From the NCBI GenBank assembly GCA_001898235.1, contig MKTN01000001.1, forward strand, positions 1 to 64,000: a stretch of DNA of 64,000 nt, written 5' to 3'. Origin of the DNA: Gammaproteobacteria bacterium 39-13. Lineage in GTDB: Bacteria > Pseudomonadota > Gammaproteobacteria > Berkiellales > Berkiellaceae. The first letter of the stretch is position 1; each line of letters begins with the position of its first letter. The position numbers and the translations under genes are program-made. Positions 1-8,802 of this stretch are shown one piece after another. A model generated the notes under the pieces. That model did not search any database. It had not been told where the DNA came from and was given only the letters and a program-made list of their open reading frames with translations.

Positions 1-183
1 AGTTGACTATCAAAATAAAGATTGTCGCTCTTACCGCCATGAAAAACCTCCTCTTATCATCAAATTTACTCATAAAAACAGGATTTCATTGACACTCCAT
101 TATCAACATAGTATATAAGCTAACTATCATTTTATTAATGTATTTATTTAAACAACTCAGAATTTTGTCGTATCGGAGTCTGT

Positions 184-453
184 ATGCGAGATTTATCAAG
201 TTTTGAAATCCAACACGTTGCAGGAAGCGGCAGTTGTATCGATACCGCGCTGTGGTCAAGGCTGCAGGATAATGCCATTAATGAAGGCCTACTGATTGGC
301 GCAGTGGCTTCTATCCTCTCTACAGGTTTGATTTATGGTGCAGCTGGCAGTGTATTACCAGCTTTAACTGTTGGCGTCATTATTGCACCTTATGCATTTA
401 CCTGGGGTTACTTTAATTCTACAGCTTGGAACTTGGTCTACCCTGCTCAATAA
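184..453 (+). CDS. microcin/bacteriocin-like peptide with double-glycine-type leader
   Basis: An 89-residue peptide. Its N-terminus MRDLSSFEIQHVAGSG follows the class II microcin leader pattern MRxLxxxExxxVxG-G/S/A, known from colicin V. The predicted mature part (from about residue 16) is hydrophobic and Gly/Ala-rich, with a likely membrane-inserting stretch at about residues 34-75. A GGAG ribosome site lies 5 bases before the ATG. The next gene follows 14 bases after the stop, so the two are probably co-transcribed. Two further peptides with the same leader type lie in this window (17838 and 34625). No C39-peptidase ABC transporter is nearby. The leader match is seen; the bacteriocin function is inferred. 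Confidence 0.7.
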   Translation: MRDLSSFEIQHVAGSGSCIDTALWSRLQDNAINEGLLIGAVASILSTGLIYGAAGSVLPALTVGVIIAPYAFTWGYFNSTAWNLVYPAQ

Positions 454-467
454 ATGAAGAGGCTTTT

Positions 468-1067
468 ATGAAACTACCTGCTTTCTTAAAAAAAATAGGC
501 AATTATTTGCCTGGCTTTACAATGCCAAAAATTGAAATCAATGCGCTTGAGGCAATGGGGGCAACAGCTGCCGGCTTTTTGTTGGCAAGATTATCCCAGC
601 AGTTAAGACACAATACCGCAACGACCAATCAAGAAGTCTTTTTATCATTGGCCGCGATGGGCACTTTAGTGAGTTACAAATTTGCAGTTAGTGCTGGGCG
701 TGCATTAAGACGTAATCCTACTAATGCTGCAACTGTTGTTGTAGCACCAACGCTCAGCGCAAAAGAAGTGGTGTCGAAACAACCAGAAACAACAACTAAA
801 GCTTCATCTAAAGATAAGAAAGCACTTAAGTCTACCGCCCTTGCAAAAAAAGTCACGCAGAAAAAGGATAATACATCTACTGGTGCTGAAATTGAGCAAG
901 GCGGCAGAAAAAAGAAAATGCCTGCTTCAGCAGTCAAGGCTACGACTAAAACTAAAACGGCTAATCAGGATAAAGACAAAGAAACGCTCAAAAATTCAAA
1001 TACAGCTACTGAACAAGAAGGGACAACTATTCAGAAGCCAAAAAAGAAAAAGCGTCATAGCTTATAA
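468..1067 (+). CDS. hypothetical Lys/Ala-rich protein with nuclear-signal-like C-terminus
   Basis: About 199 residues. The ATG at 468 is preferred to an in-frame ATG at 426 because it follows an AAGAGG ribosome site and avoids overlap with the peptide gene upstream. Residues 1-90 are mixed, with two short Ala/Gly-rich hydrophobic segments (LEAMGATAAGFLLARL and LAAMGTLVSYKFAVSAG). The remainder is low-complexity Lys/Thr/Ala and ends KPKKKKRHSL, which resembles an SV40-type monopartite nuclear localisation signal. It sits 14 bases after the microcin-like gene, so it could be an accessory or immunity protein, or an unrelated secreted protein. I do not recognise a family. Confidence 0.6.
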   Translation: MKLPAFLKKIGNYLPGFTMPKIEINALEAMGATAAGFLLARLSQQLRHNTATTNQEVFLSLAAMGTLVSYKFAVSAGRALRRNPTNAATVVVAPTLSAKEVVSKQPETTTKASSKDKKALKSTALAKKVTQKKDNTSTGAEIEQGGRKKKMPASAVKATTKTKTANQDKDKETLKNSNTATEQEGTTIQKPKKKKRHSL

Positions 1068-1119
1068 TTTTCCTTTTGGGGTCAGAACTTTTCTGACCCA
1101 TCCTTCCTTAAAATCTACT

Positions 1120-2991
1120 CTAAATTTCACAATAACTACCAACCGCAATTGTTCTACCATACGGCAATCCATAAAACTCTATATCTAACGCTGAATTGCG
1201 CATTAAAAATGAAAATAATTTTTCCTGCCAGAAAAACGGCAAAGTCGTTTTAGATAAGGTAGGAGAAATTTGCGTCATTTCAACTAAAAATATCGCTTGA
1301 TTTAAATCAATAGGGGTAGAAAACACTTTCATTTCATTTGCAAAAAATAGAGCCTGAGGAATATCTACTAACTGCATAAAGCCAACATGCAGTACCAAGC
1401 GATGGATATTTTCACCGAGTTTAATTAATTTGTAGCGATTATCCATCGTGACATACGGATAATTTTCAATTTGGATACTCACAATAAGCGTAAATTCAGG
1501 CATCATTCGGTTCAGCGTAAAATAACTAACAAGACCATTGCAACGTTTATCATAGGGATCTGCAATAAATATTGACTGCAATTTTGGTAACAGATAAATA
1601 TCTCTAGCAACAAATTCTGCTATAGTGTCTTTAAAATCTTCTCCTTCAGTATAATAAGATGAACGCAAATATTTTATTCCTTGATACCAGGTTATCATCA
1701 CCGCAGAACATATTATCGCAAAGGCAATTGTTACCCATCCTCCATATAAAATTTTGTGCAGATTTGCTCCTAAAAATCCGAATTCAAGAGGTAGAAATAA
1801 AGCAAAGACGGCAATAATTTTTAATAAAGACCAACGCCATATTTTATACGCTACATAGAGAAGTAAGAAACTAACCGTTAGCATCACCAAATTAACTGCA
1901 ATACCATAGGCATAGGCCATCGCGCTAGAACTTTTAAATACTAACACAAAGCTTAAAGTCCCTAACGCTAAAATACGATTCATATGAGGAACGTAAACAT
2001 GTCCCATTTCATCTTCTGAAGTTTGTACTACGTTGACTCGTGGGTAAAGATCTAACAGTATTGCTTGTTTGGCAAGAGAAAAGGTCGCTGAAATAACTGC
2101 TTGAGAAGCAATAATGGTTGCTACTGTTGCTAAAATAAGTAATGGGTAAGAAAACCAAGATGGCGCTAAAGCATAAAAGGGATTTGTAATCGCCTCAGGA
2201 TGTTTTAATAGATAAGCTCCTTGACCAAAATAACTGCATAATAGACTAGGAAAAACAATTGTATACCAGCTTAAACGTATCGGTCCTTTACCAAAATGTC
2301 CCAAATCAGCATAAAGCGCTTCTCCACCTGTCACTACAAGAAATACACCACCAAGCAAAATATACCCTTTCCAACCATTTTCAATAAAAAAATTTACTCC
2401 ATGAACAGGGTTTAATGCGTTAAAAATGATAGGAGAATCAAAAATATGCAAGACTCCCAAGATGGCAATAGTAATAAACCAAATCAAAAGAATGGGACCA
2501 AAGAAACTTGCAATTTTAGCGGTGCCAAAATGCTGGCACAAATATAAAACCAATAAGATCCCCATAGAGAGCGGTAAAACAAGGTATGAAAATGCAGGAG
2601 AAACTACCTTTAACCCTTCTATCGCACTAACAACAGAAATTGCTGGCGTCAGCATTCCATCGCCAATTAAAAGTGCAGTACCAAAAAGACCCATCCCCAA
2701 AAAGAGATTAAAAGCGTTATGGTTTTTTTTCTTAATGAGCGCAAGCAGTGCTAGTACTCCACCCTCACCATGATTATCTGCCCGCAACACATATACGATA
2801 TATTTGATTGAAATAATTAAAAATAACGACCAAAAGATAAGTGAAAGAATACCGAGCACATTTTCAGTGGTGATTGCCAATCCATGCAATGATTCACGAA
2901 AGGCATAAAGCGGACTTGTTCCCAAATCACCATATACAATGCCGATAGCACCCAACGACAACGGCCATAGCTTCTTGCCTGGAGCATTCAT
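1120..2991 (-). CDS. kup: Kup-type potassium uptake transporter
   Basis: A 623-residue inner-membrane K+/H+ symporter of the KUP/HAK/KT family, the usual length for bacterial Kup. The family signature GIVYGDLGTSPLYAF lies at residues 17-31 and is followed by about 12 hydrophobic segments to around residue 430, then a cytoplasmic C-terminal domain. An AGAGG site stands 8 bases before the ATG. It is convergent with the Lys/Ala-rich gene; the two stops are about 50 bases apart. It probably supplies housekeeping potassium uptake. Confidence 0.95.
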   Translation of the reverse strand: MNAPGKKLWPLSLGAIGIVYGDLGTSPLYAFRESLHGLAITTENVLGILSLIFWSLFLIISIKYIVYVLRADNHGEGGVLALLALIKKKNHNAFNLFLGMGLFGTALLIGDGMLTPAISVVSAIEGLKVVSPAFSYLVLPLSMGILLVLYLCQHFGTAKIASFFGPILLIWFITIAILGVLHIFDSPIIFNALNPVHGVNFFIENGWKGYILLGGVFLVVTGGEALYADLGHFGKGPIRLSWYTIVFPSLLCSYFGQGAYLLKHPEAITNPFYALAPSWFSYPLLILATVATIIASQAVISATFSLAKQAILLDLYPRVNVVQTSEDEMGHVYVPHMNRILALGTLSFVLVFKSSSAMAYAYGIAVNLVMLTVSFLLLYVAYKIWRWSLLKIIAVFALFLPLEFGFLGANLHKILYGGWVTIAFAIICSAVMITWYQGIKYLRSSYYTEGEDFKDTIAEFVARDIYLLPKLQSIFIADPYDKRCNGLVSYFTLNRMMPEFTLIVSIQIENYPYVTMDNRYKLIKLGENIHRLVLHVGFMQLVDIPQALFFANEMKVFSTPIDLNQAIFLVEMTQISPTLSKTTLPFFWQEKLFSFLMRNSALDIEFYGLPYGRTIAVGSYCEI

Positions 2992-3167
2992 GATAGGCCT
3001 CTTGGGAAGATTATGAATAAAAATTTATCCAGAAAGTATTTGCTCATTTTGAATATTTTATAGACAACCCTTCAGCATTTTTTATCTCTGCTAGTTAATC
3101 GGCTATTTTGCAAGGTTGATTGAGCGATTTAGAAATTTTTGCATATGAAAAGAAAAGAAAAACCAAA

Positions 3168-6014
3168 CTAGTGCGTGCTTCTGCTTCCACTTCTGTTTCT
3201 TTCTACAGTGGTATCTTCGATGGTTATATTCTCTTTTGATTCCATTTCAGCTTCCAATTTCTTGGTAGCGCTATCTCCATTTTCTTTTTGGCTATCATGT
3301 GTAAAAAGTAAAGTTTGACGTAACATAGGTTTATCTGCAATACCTTTTGCCCTTTGCATGGATGCATCACATAATTTTCTATATTCGCTTTCTATTTGTT
3401 CCTTTGCACTTTCCGGTGTCATCGCATGGATATATTTTTCGACTAATTGCGTTGTTTCCTTGTTCAAAATCACTATCTTATTAGGATATTCTTTTAATAC
3501 CTTTTGAAACAAAGCTAATGCTCTCTGTGGATTAGAACTAGATATTTCAAGGATATTACGATTAACACGCAATTGTTCATTTTTTTCAAGATTAGCTGTT
3601 TCAACCACAACCATCTTCTCCTTCACTGCCATCTTTTCTTTTAAGGCATTGGTTGCCTCTGTTCTTTGTGTTCTTTCTTCATTGCTCACTTCAATATGTT
3701 CTTCTTTATTTTTCTTAAATGCAGCAGGGATGACTTTGGAAATCAGATTGCTTGTAGCCTTAATAGCATTTTTGGCCGTATACTGTGCGCCAGCAGGAAT
3801 TGCTAATAACGTCATCGCTGGGCCATATAAACATGCCATGCCAATTTTAAACCCAATTGAATTTTTCGAATTAGCATATTGAGAAAATGCATATAGCTGT
3901 GTAAAACTCTTTAATGGATTTGCTGCTCTCTTAATCCCTTCAATTGCACCTACTATAGGCAAAATAGGGATCAGCGCTATTCCTGCCAAAACCTTCATTG
4001 GTTTGCTAGTTTTTTCGCCCATGATTTTACCCACTGACCACCCCATGGCGGCTTGTAACGGGCTTAATCTAAAAACTTGCTTTAAAAAATTATCATTAGG
4101 ACTCTTTTGCATTTTTTCCGCATACTTTTTGCTATTGTTAAGTACCATCTGAGGAGTCGCAATTGTTCCCAGCGCTTTGTTTCTAAACTGTGATTTTAAA
4201 TGAGGATTTGGTGCACCTGCTTCTAATATACGGCCAACTGTAACACTGCAGTTCTTTTTCTTGAGATCAAAACCTTTACCATTTTCTGCTTCTTTGGCAA
4301 TAGCTTGCATCTCCTGCAACATAGATTCAACATCCATGCCATGAGGATGTCCTCGCGTTTCTTGTACACGTATATTCAGTGGTAAATGCATCACATCATC
4401 TGGTTGTCGCCCCAAGGTAAGATAATTCTCAAAATCGTTTTGTTTAAAGGATTCACGTGCTGCTTGTACTTCTACATGCTTCGCTCCTAATTGCAAGATT
4501 TGCGTATCCACAATTTTGAGCATATCTTCAAGTTCTCGACGGGAGATTTTCCCTGAATTTTTAACTCTTTGGGTTGGGAAATAGGCAAATGCTACATTAA
4601 TTCTTGCACTTAAGGCAGAACTGATATCGAAATTGTGATTTGGATCTTTACTATTATTAGAGTTAAGCAACGTCAATAATGAACCTCTTAGGGATTCCCA
4701 TTTTGAAAGTTGTTCAGAAAGAATATGATCTTGATAGTTCTTTTGATTTTTAGTGTTTTGCTGTTGATTGTTTAATATGCTTACTATATTTTTGATTTCA
4801 CCTAATGTAATATTTATATCTCCATTTTCATCTTCGGTGGGGTTAGCCACTAATTCTTGCCAAGGCTTGCCTATCTGATCCTGACATTCTACTAAATACC
4901 CTTTATCAACCTTATATGGAAAGCCGTCATCTACTAATTTTGATTCTGGATCGAGCAATTCGTTAAGGAGCTGTTCTGGTTGATAAGGCAGGATCTCGCA
5001 AACATTTTTAACCAATCCTTTCATGATAAAACTTGTATCTGTTAATTGTATTTCTGCTTTTTTAAACTCTTTTGAAGCATCTGTTGCTTGCTCAATACTT
5101 TTTTCTTCTTGCTCTCTTTGTTCAATTATTTTCTTTTGTTTTCCTAACGCTTCCTCCACCTTTTTATTCACATCTTTAATTATCCTATTTAAAACCTCTT
5201 CTTCTTTAATGCTATGCTTTTCTATTGCATAATTTTTTTCCCAACCTGGGAAAAATTTATTCAGAATCAATATCTCATTTTGAGAAACTTTAGCTATTTT
5301 TTCTCTTTCCTTATTATGTTTTTTTTGCTCAGAAGGTGACATTGATGTTTGGTCAATTTCCTCTAATACCTTTAATGCCGCTACTCTTTGTTCCATTTTT
5401 TCTAATAATACAGCCATCGAATCAATATCAGCAGATAACTTTCTTTCATCCTGTGATTTCTCGAATAGACCTCGAAAAATTGCTTTCGAAAGATCTCTAC
5501 GATGAACGACAGACATAGGGCCATAAGTCATCTCTGTGCTGCCGATTTTTCCTTTATGTACACGTGATTCAGGATCAATGCCCAACCGTTGTCTCCACTT
5601 AGGATCCCAAGCTGTATTCACTCCTTCTCTTTCCGATAAACCATCAGCATTGATAGAAGTGCCGAGAAAATACCCCGCAGAGCCTGGAAACCAAGTAAAA
5701 GTAACAACATATACTTCTTCTTCAAAAGCATTTTGCTGTGATGCTTGGTAGTCCCCTTTTGCATCACGCTCTGCTTTTTTCACTTGAACTTTATGCTTTT
5801 CGTATGGGATTGGAGGAACTAGGCAATATTTTTTAACCCACTCAGCCCCTTTTTCATCAGCTGGGAAAGTAACTTGAATCGAGGCATGTCCAACATTACC
5901 ACCAAAAAACTCCGTATCAAAATAATGCCCCATGCCATTGCCACCGCCTGGATGGGTGCCCCATGTGCAGACTTTTACGCCACATACACTAGATTTAGAC
6001 TCAAAATCCTTCAC
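3168..6014 (-). CDS. large effector-like protein, possible permuted papain/NlpC-type N-terminal half
   Basis: A 948-residue protein starting at GTG, with AGGAAC 6 bases upstream; no nearby ATG competes. An N-terminal block contains GHASIQV (His43), and KKKNCSVTVGRIL (Cys589) follows a long coiled-coil-prone Glu/Lys region (about 190-320). A His-first, NC-second order is typical of circularly permuted NlpC/P60-like folds, so a cysteine hydrolase or transferase is possible but unproven. Two hydrophobic stretches at about 671-695 and 721-748 could span a membrane. The tail has a Glu-rich block (EAEMESKENITIED), as seen near the C-terminus of many Dot/Icm substrates. Neighbours give no functional clue. 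I do not recognise a named family. Confidence 0.6.
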   Translation of the reverse strand: MKDFESKSSVCGVKVCTWGTHPGGGNGMGHYFDTEFFGGNVGHASIQVTFPADEKGAEWVKKYCLVPPIPYEKHKVQVKKAERDAKGDYQASQQNAFEEEVYVVTFTWFPGSAGYFLGTSINADGLSEREGVNTAWDPKWRQRLGIDPESRVHKGKIGSTEMTYGPMSVVHRRDLSKAIFRGLFEKSQDERKLSADIDSMAVLLEKMEQRVAALKVLEEIDQTSMSPSEQKKHNKEREKIAKVSQNEILILNKFFPGWEKNYAIEKHSIKEEEVLNRIIKDVNKKVEEALGKQKKIIEQREQEEKSIEQATDASKEFKKAEIQLTDTSFIMKGLVKNVCEILPYQPEQLLNELLDPESKLVDDGFPYKVDKGYLVECQDQIGKPWQELVANPTEDENGDINITLGEIKNIVSILNNQQQNTKNQKNYQDHILSEQLSKWESLRGSLLTLLNSNNSKDPNHNFDISSALSARINVAFAYFPTQRVKNSGKISRRELEDMLKIVDTQILQLGAKHVEVQAARESFKQNDFENYLTLGRQPDDVMHLPLNIRVQETRGHPHGMDVESMLQEMQAIAKEAENGKGFDLKKKNCSVTVGRILEAGAPNPHLKSQFRNKALGTIATPQMVLNNSKKYAEKMQKSPNDNFLKQVFRLSPLQAAMGWSVGKIMGEKTSKPMKVLAGIALIPILPIVGAIEGIKRAANPLKSFTQLYAFSQYANSKNSIGFKIGMACLYGPAMTLLAIPAGAQYTAKNAIKATSNLISKVIPAAFKKNKEEHIEVSNEERTQRTEATNALKEKMAVKEKMVVVETANLEKNEQLRVNRNILEISSSNPQRALALFQKVLKEYPNKIVILNKETTQLVEKYIHAMTPESAKEQIESEYRKLCDASMQRAKGIADKPMLRQTLLFTHDSQKENGDSATKKLEAEMESKENITIEDTTVERNRSGSRSTH

Positions 6015-6178
6015 AGCTTTGTTCCTACTTAAAGTCTTTTAAATATGACTCCTTGCCATTAATGAGAGTTCAATTTGTACAAAGAAGAGGTTGCAAAATG
6101 TGCATCTACATCTTACTAATATATTTACATCAAAAATTATTATTTACTGTAGCTTCGCTTTTATTCGAGGAGAAAATA

Positions 6179-7150
6179 ATGAAAGCAATTCGAATCACAA
6201 AGAACGGAGACGCCAGTGTACTCGAACTGCAAGATCTGCCTCAGCCTAAACCTGGTCCTGGCGAAGCGCTCGTGCGGCTTAAAGCAGCGGGGCTTAATTT
6301 TATCGATATTTACATTCGTTCTGGACGTTATGCGCGCCCCCTCCCACATACTCCTGGACTTGAAGGTGCTGGCATAGTCGAAGCGATAGGAGATGGTGTC
6401 ACTGAAGTTGTCGTGGGCGATCGTGTTGCTTATGCTGGCACAATGGGCTCGTATGCTGAATTTAATCTGATAAAAGCGGCTAATCTTATTCCCCTTCCCA
6501 ATGAAATCACCTTTGAGCAAGGCGCCGCCTTTCCATTGCAGGGAATGACAGCACATTACTTGTTGCATGAATATTATCCGATTAAAAAGGGAGATCATGT
6601 TCTCGTGCATGCCGCAGCAGGCGGAGTAGGATTATTGCTTGTTCAATGGCTTAAGTATTGGGGGGCAACCATTATCGGGACCGTCTCAACTGAAACAAAA
6701 GCTAATATTGCGCGTGAGGCGGGAGCTACCCATCTTATCCGCTATACCGAGCAAGATTTTGTTGAACAAACTAAGGCTCTTACCGATGGAAAAGGAGCAG
6801 ACTATATCATTGATGGTGTGGGTAAAAGCACCTTTGATCATGATCTAGAAGCAGTTCGCTATCGTGGCACGATATGTCTTTTTGGTTCTTCAAGCGGCCC
6901 AGCCAATCCCCTTGCGCCTAATTCTTTACAAACAAAGTCTATTACCTTATGTGGAGGTAGCCTCTTTAATTATCTTAACACTCGAGAAGAATTGCTAAAA
7001 AGAGCAAATGATGTGCTTCAAGGGCTTCGAGAAGGGTGGTTGAAGTTGAAAATTGATCATGTTTTTCCGCTAGAACATGCTATCCAAGCACAGCAGTTAC
7101 TCGAGGGACGCCAATCTACAGGGAAAGTAATATTAAAAATTGGTGATTAA
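6179..7150 (+). CDS. NADPH:quinone oxidoreductase, zinc-independent MDR family
   Basis: 323 residues starting MKAIRITKNG, the classic length and start of QorA-type quinone reductases. The ATG at 6179 follows a CGAGGAG site, so the longer open frame upstream is not used. An N-terminal GroES-like domain includes GLNFIDIYIRSG. A Rossmann domain follows with AAAGGVGLLLVQWLK for NADPH binding. No zinc-binding cysteine cluster is visible. It reduces quinones or alpha,beta-unsaturated carbonyls and probably serves detoxification. A paralogue of the same superfamily is at 44980-45972. A strong inverted repeat follows its stop codon. Confidence 0.92.
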   Translation: MKAIRITKNGDASVLELQDLPQPKPGPGEALVRLKAAGLNFIDIYIRSGRYARPLPHTPGLEGAGIVEAIGDGVTEVVVGDRVAYAGTMGSYAEFNLIKAANLIPLPNEITFEQGAAFPLQGMTAHYLLHEYYPIKKGDHVLVHAAAGGVGLLLVQWLKYWGATIIGTVSTETKANIAREAGATHLIRYTEQDFVEQTKALTDGKGADYIIDGVGKSTFDHDLEAVRYRGTICLFGSSSGPANPLAPNSLQTKSITLCGGSLFNYLNTREELLKRANDVLQGLREGWLKLKIDHVFPLEHAIQAQQLLEGRQSTGKVILKIGD

Positions 7151-7160
7151 GGCAGGGAAC

Positions 7161-7184
7161 GATTGGATCTTGTCAGATCCAATC
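7161..7184. terminator. perfect hairpin between convergent genes
   Basis: A 10-base perfect inverted repeat GATTGGATCT/AGATCCAATC with a 4-base loop. It lies 10 bases after the quinone oxidoreductase stop and 15 bases beyond the H1-like gene stop. No U tract follows on either strand, so it may act with another factor or protect 3' ends. Confidence 0.55.
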
Positions 7185-7198
7185 GCATCATCTGAAAA

Positions 7199-7672
7199 TT
7201 AGACTGCAGCTTCTGCAACCAATTTTTCTTTACGAGGTCTACCTCTTGTCTTTTTGGCAGTTCCAGCTGGCTGCTTAACTGCTTTTTTGGGCTTAACGAT
7301 TGCAGTCGCTTTGGCTGCTTTAACCGCTTTAGCTGCTTTAACTGCTTTAACTGCTTTAACTGCTTTAGCTGGTTTAGCTGGTTTAGCTGCTTTAACTGCT
7401 TTAGCTGGTTTAGCTGCTTTAACCGCTTTAGCTGCTTTAGCTGCTTTAACTGCTTTAACTGCTTTAACCGCTTTAACCGCTTTAGCCGTTTTAGCTGCTT
7501 TTACTTTAGCAACTGCAGTTTTTTTAGTTTTTGCAGCAACTTTTGGCGCCTTTGACTTAGCAGCTTTGGCTGCTGTTTTATCCTTTGGAGCAACTGCTTT
7601 CTTCGTTGCCTTAACAGGTGCGGACTTCGTCATTTTACGCGCTTTCGTCGCTGGTTTTTTTCGAGTTGTCAT
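7199..7672 (-). CDS. histone H1-like Lys/Ala-rich DNA-binding protein with AT-hook-like tail
   Basis: A 157-residue protein built almost entirely of Lys, Ala, Val and Pro, like bacterial H1-like proteins (Hc1/HctB of Chlamydia, AlgP of Pseudomonas, Coxiella Hq1). A central region of about 60 residues is a run of [VAP]-K-A triplets. Near the C-terminus is RGRPRKEK, the GRP core of an AT-hook that binds the minor groove of AT-rich DNA. AAGGAA lies upstream of the ATG. The likely role is nucleoid compaction or gene regulation in some life stage. A role on host chromatin is possible but speculative. Confidence 0.85.
   Translation of the reverse strand: MTTRKKPATKARKMTKSAPVKATKKAVAPKDKTAAKAAKSKAPKVAAKTKKTAVAKVKAAKTAKAVKAVKAVKAVKAAKAAKAVKAAKPAKAVKAAKPAKPAKAVKAVKAVKAAKAVKAAKATAIVKPKKAVKQPAGTAKKTRGRPRKEKLVAEAAV
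7314..7500 (-). repeat. 9-base coding tandem repeat in the H1-like gene
   Basis: About twenty consecutive copies of a degenerate 9-base unit, read on the plus strand as GCTTTAACT/GCTTTAGCT, encode [VAP]-K-A triplets. Such arrays expand and contract by slippage in frame, so the protein length probably differs between strains. Confidence 0.9.
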
Positions 7673-8228
7673 CTAAAATTTCCTTGTGGTGATAACAGCT
7701 GCAAATCTAGCACATTAAATTAAAAAATAAAACTATTATCTCTTTACCTTCCTTATTTTGTGGAGCCAAAAAACTGCTTGATCGTCTCATTTTGAGTAAA
7801 GAATTAAAAAATAATAACTAAAACAAAATAAAAAATTGCGTAACTTTTCTGAAAATATCTGCCATTTTATTTTGATGCTGCGCAAAGCAATTTTTAAAAG
7901 GAAGGAGAAAACATTTATTTGAGTGTTTCATTAATATTATTTTACTTCGTAAACTTTTACAGTATTTGACTTTATAACTTAGGGTTCATGGACGCTTACA
8001 TCTTTCTCATTTAGACGATAGAAGATACATAGCCATCCTTCTCTTTCTACTGAAGATTTACACATATTTATTAAATTCATTAGCGTTAAGGATTAGGGCT
8101 CTTGTGTCGTTTTGAACTAAAGTGTAAGAATGGAAAGAGGGAGAATAAAACCCAAATTGAGTGTAATTAAGCCAAAAGAGGGATACTGGCACATTAAATA
8201 ATATATATTTCTATTCGGAACGATAACA
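7673..8228. other. 556-base intergenic region, no gene seen
   Basis: AT-rich DNA between the divergent H1-like gene and a small hypothetical gene. It should hold both promoters. I found no convincing ORF, RNA gene or strong inverted repeat; only weak, non-diagnostic -10/-35-like words are present. Confidence 0.5.
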
Positions 8229-8531
8229 ATGGCAACTGGTGCAAAACCAACATCTCCTCAAACTTCTGATATGATGAAGACACCTGATCTTCCAGATCAA
8301 AAAGCACTCTTTTCCGAACTGAGCAATGTGAAGGAAACCCTCACAGATTTAAGCCCTTTAAACGGTTTTAAGCCTGAAACAGCGCTTAGTCTTGGTGGTA
8401 AAAATACCCTAGCCCCTGAATTTGATTTAAAAAGTAGTGAAATGCCAAATTTAAAAACAATGGCAAAAGGAATGGAAGGCCCAGCTCCCACCGATACCCC
8501 CAAAGCCGACGATACTAAGCGTCTCAAATAA
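8229..8531 (+). CDS. small hypothetical Pro/Lys-rich protein
   Basis: 100 residues, hydrophilic, with many Pro, Ser, Thr and Lys and no cysteine. It lacks a signal peptide or membrane segment and is probably largely disordered. GGAA lies 8 bases before the ATG. The frame has normal amino-acid composition for a short protein, and the opposite-strand frame (8297-8527) looks like its shadow. I do not recognise a family. Its isolation and disorder leave it open to being a secreted substrate, without positive evidence. Confidence 0.55.
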   Translation: MATGAKPTSPQTSDMMKTPDLPDQKALFSELSNVKETLTDLSPLNGFKPETALSLGGKNTLAPEFDLKSSEMPNLKTMAKGMEGPAPTDTPKADDTKRLK

Positions 8532-8675
8532 TTACATGTCTAAATAAGTTTCCAACAGATCCTGAATGTAACCTCTAATGGTGTATTACCCTGTTTCACA
8601 GCAGACTCTGTTGAGGAATGTACGCTTCGCGCGAGAACGTAATTAATTTTTATGGGTTGGAAGTTTCAGAAGTCG

Positions 8676-8748
8676 GTTGGGCCGTAAAGCCCAACGCTCA
8701 TAAAAAGCAAATCACGACAAGTTGATTGTTGGGCCCAAGGCCCACAAC
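8676..8748. repeat. pair of related palindromes with GTTGGGC core
   Basis: The first palindrome is GTTGGGC/GCCCAAC with loop CGTAAA (8676-8695). A second, imperfect one, GTTGGGCC-CAA-GGCCCACAAC, lies at 8728-8748. The shared GTTGGGC core in both arms suggests a dispersed palindromic repeat of the kind found between bacterial genes. It stands downstream of the RND operon stop at 8803 and may also serve as its 3' structure. Confidence 0.6.
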
Positions 8749-8802
8749 CTACCTTTGCTGAAGTGAAGGGACCGGCACAGTGACCGACCCCATGATAGGA
8801 AA

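Noticed and set aside
841-1188. 115-codon plus-strand frame
   Set aside because: Out-of-frame reading of the Lys-rich gene ending at 1067, created by A-rich low-complexity codons.
6161-6610. 149-codon frame on the minus strand inside the quinone oxidoreductase
   Set aside because: Antisense shadow of a well-recognised gene with conserved NADPH motif; no ribosome site or family match.
7254-7676. 140-codon plus-strand frame of Leu/Ala/Thr repeats
   Set aside because: It is the reverse strand of the H1-like tandem repeat; the repeat opens frames on both strands, and only the minus-strand one has a ribosome site and family composition.
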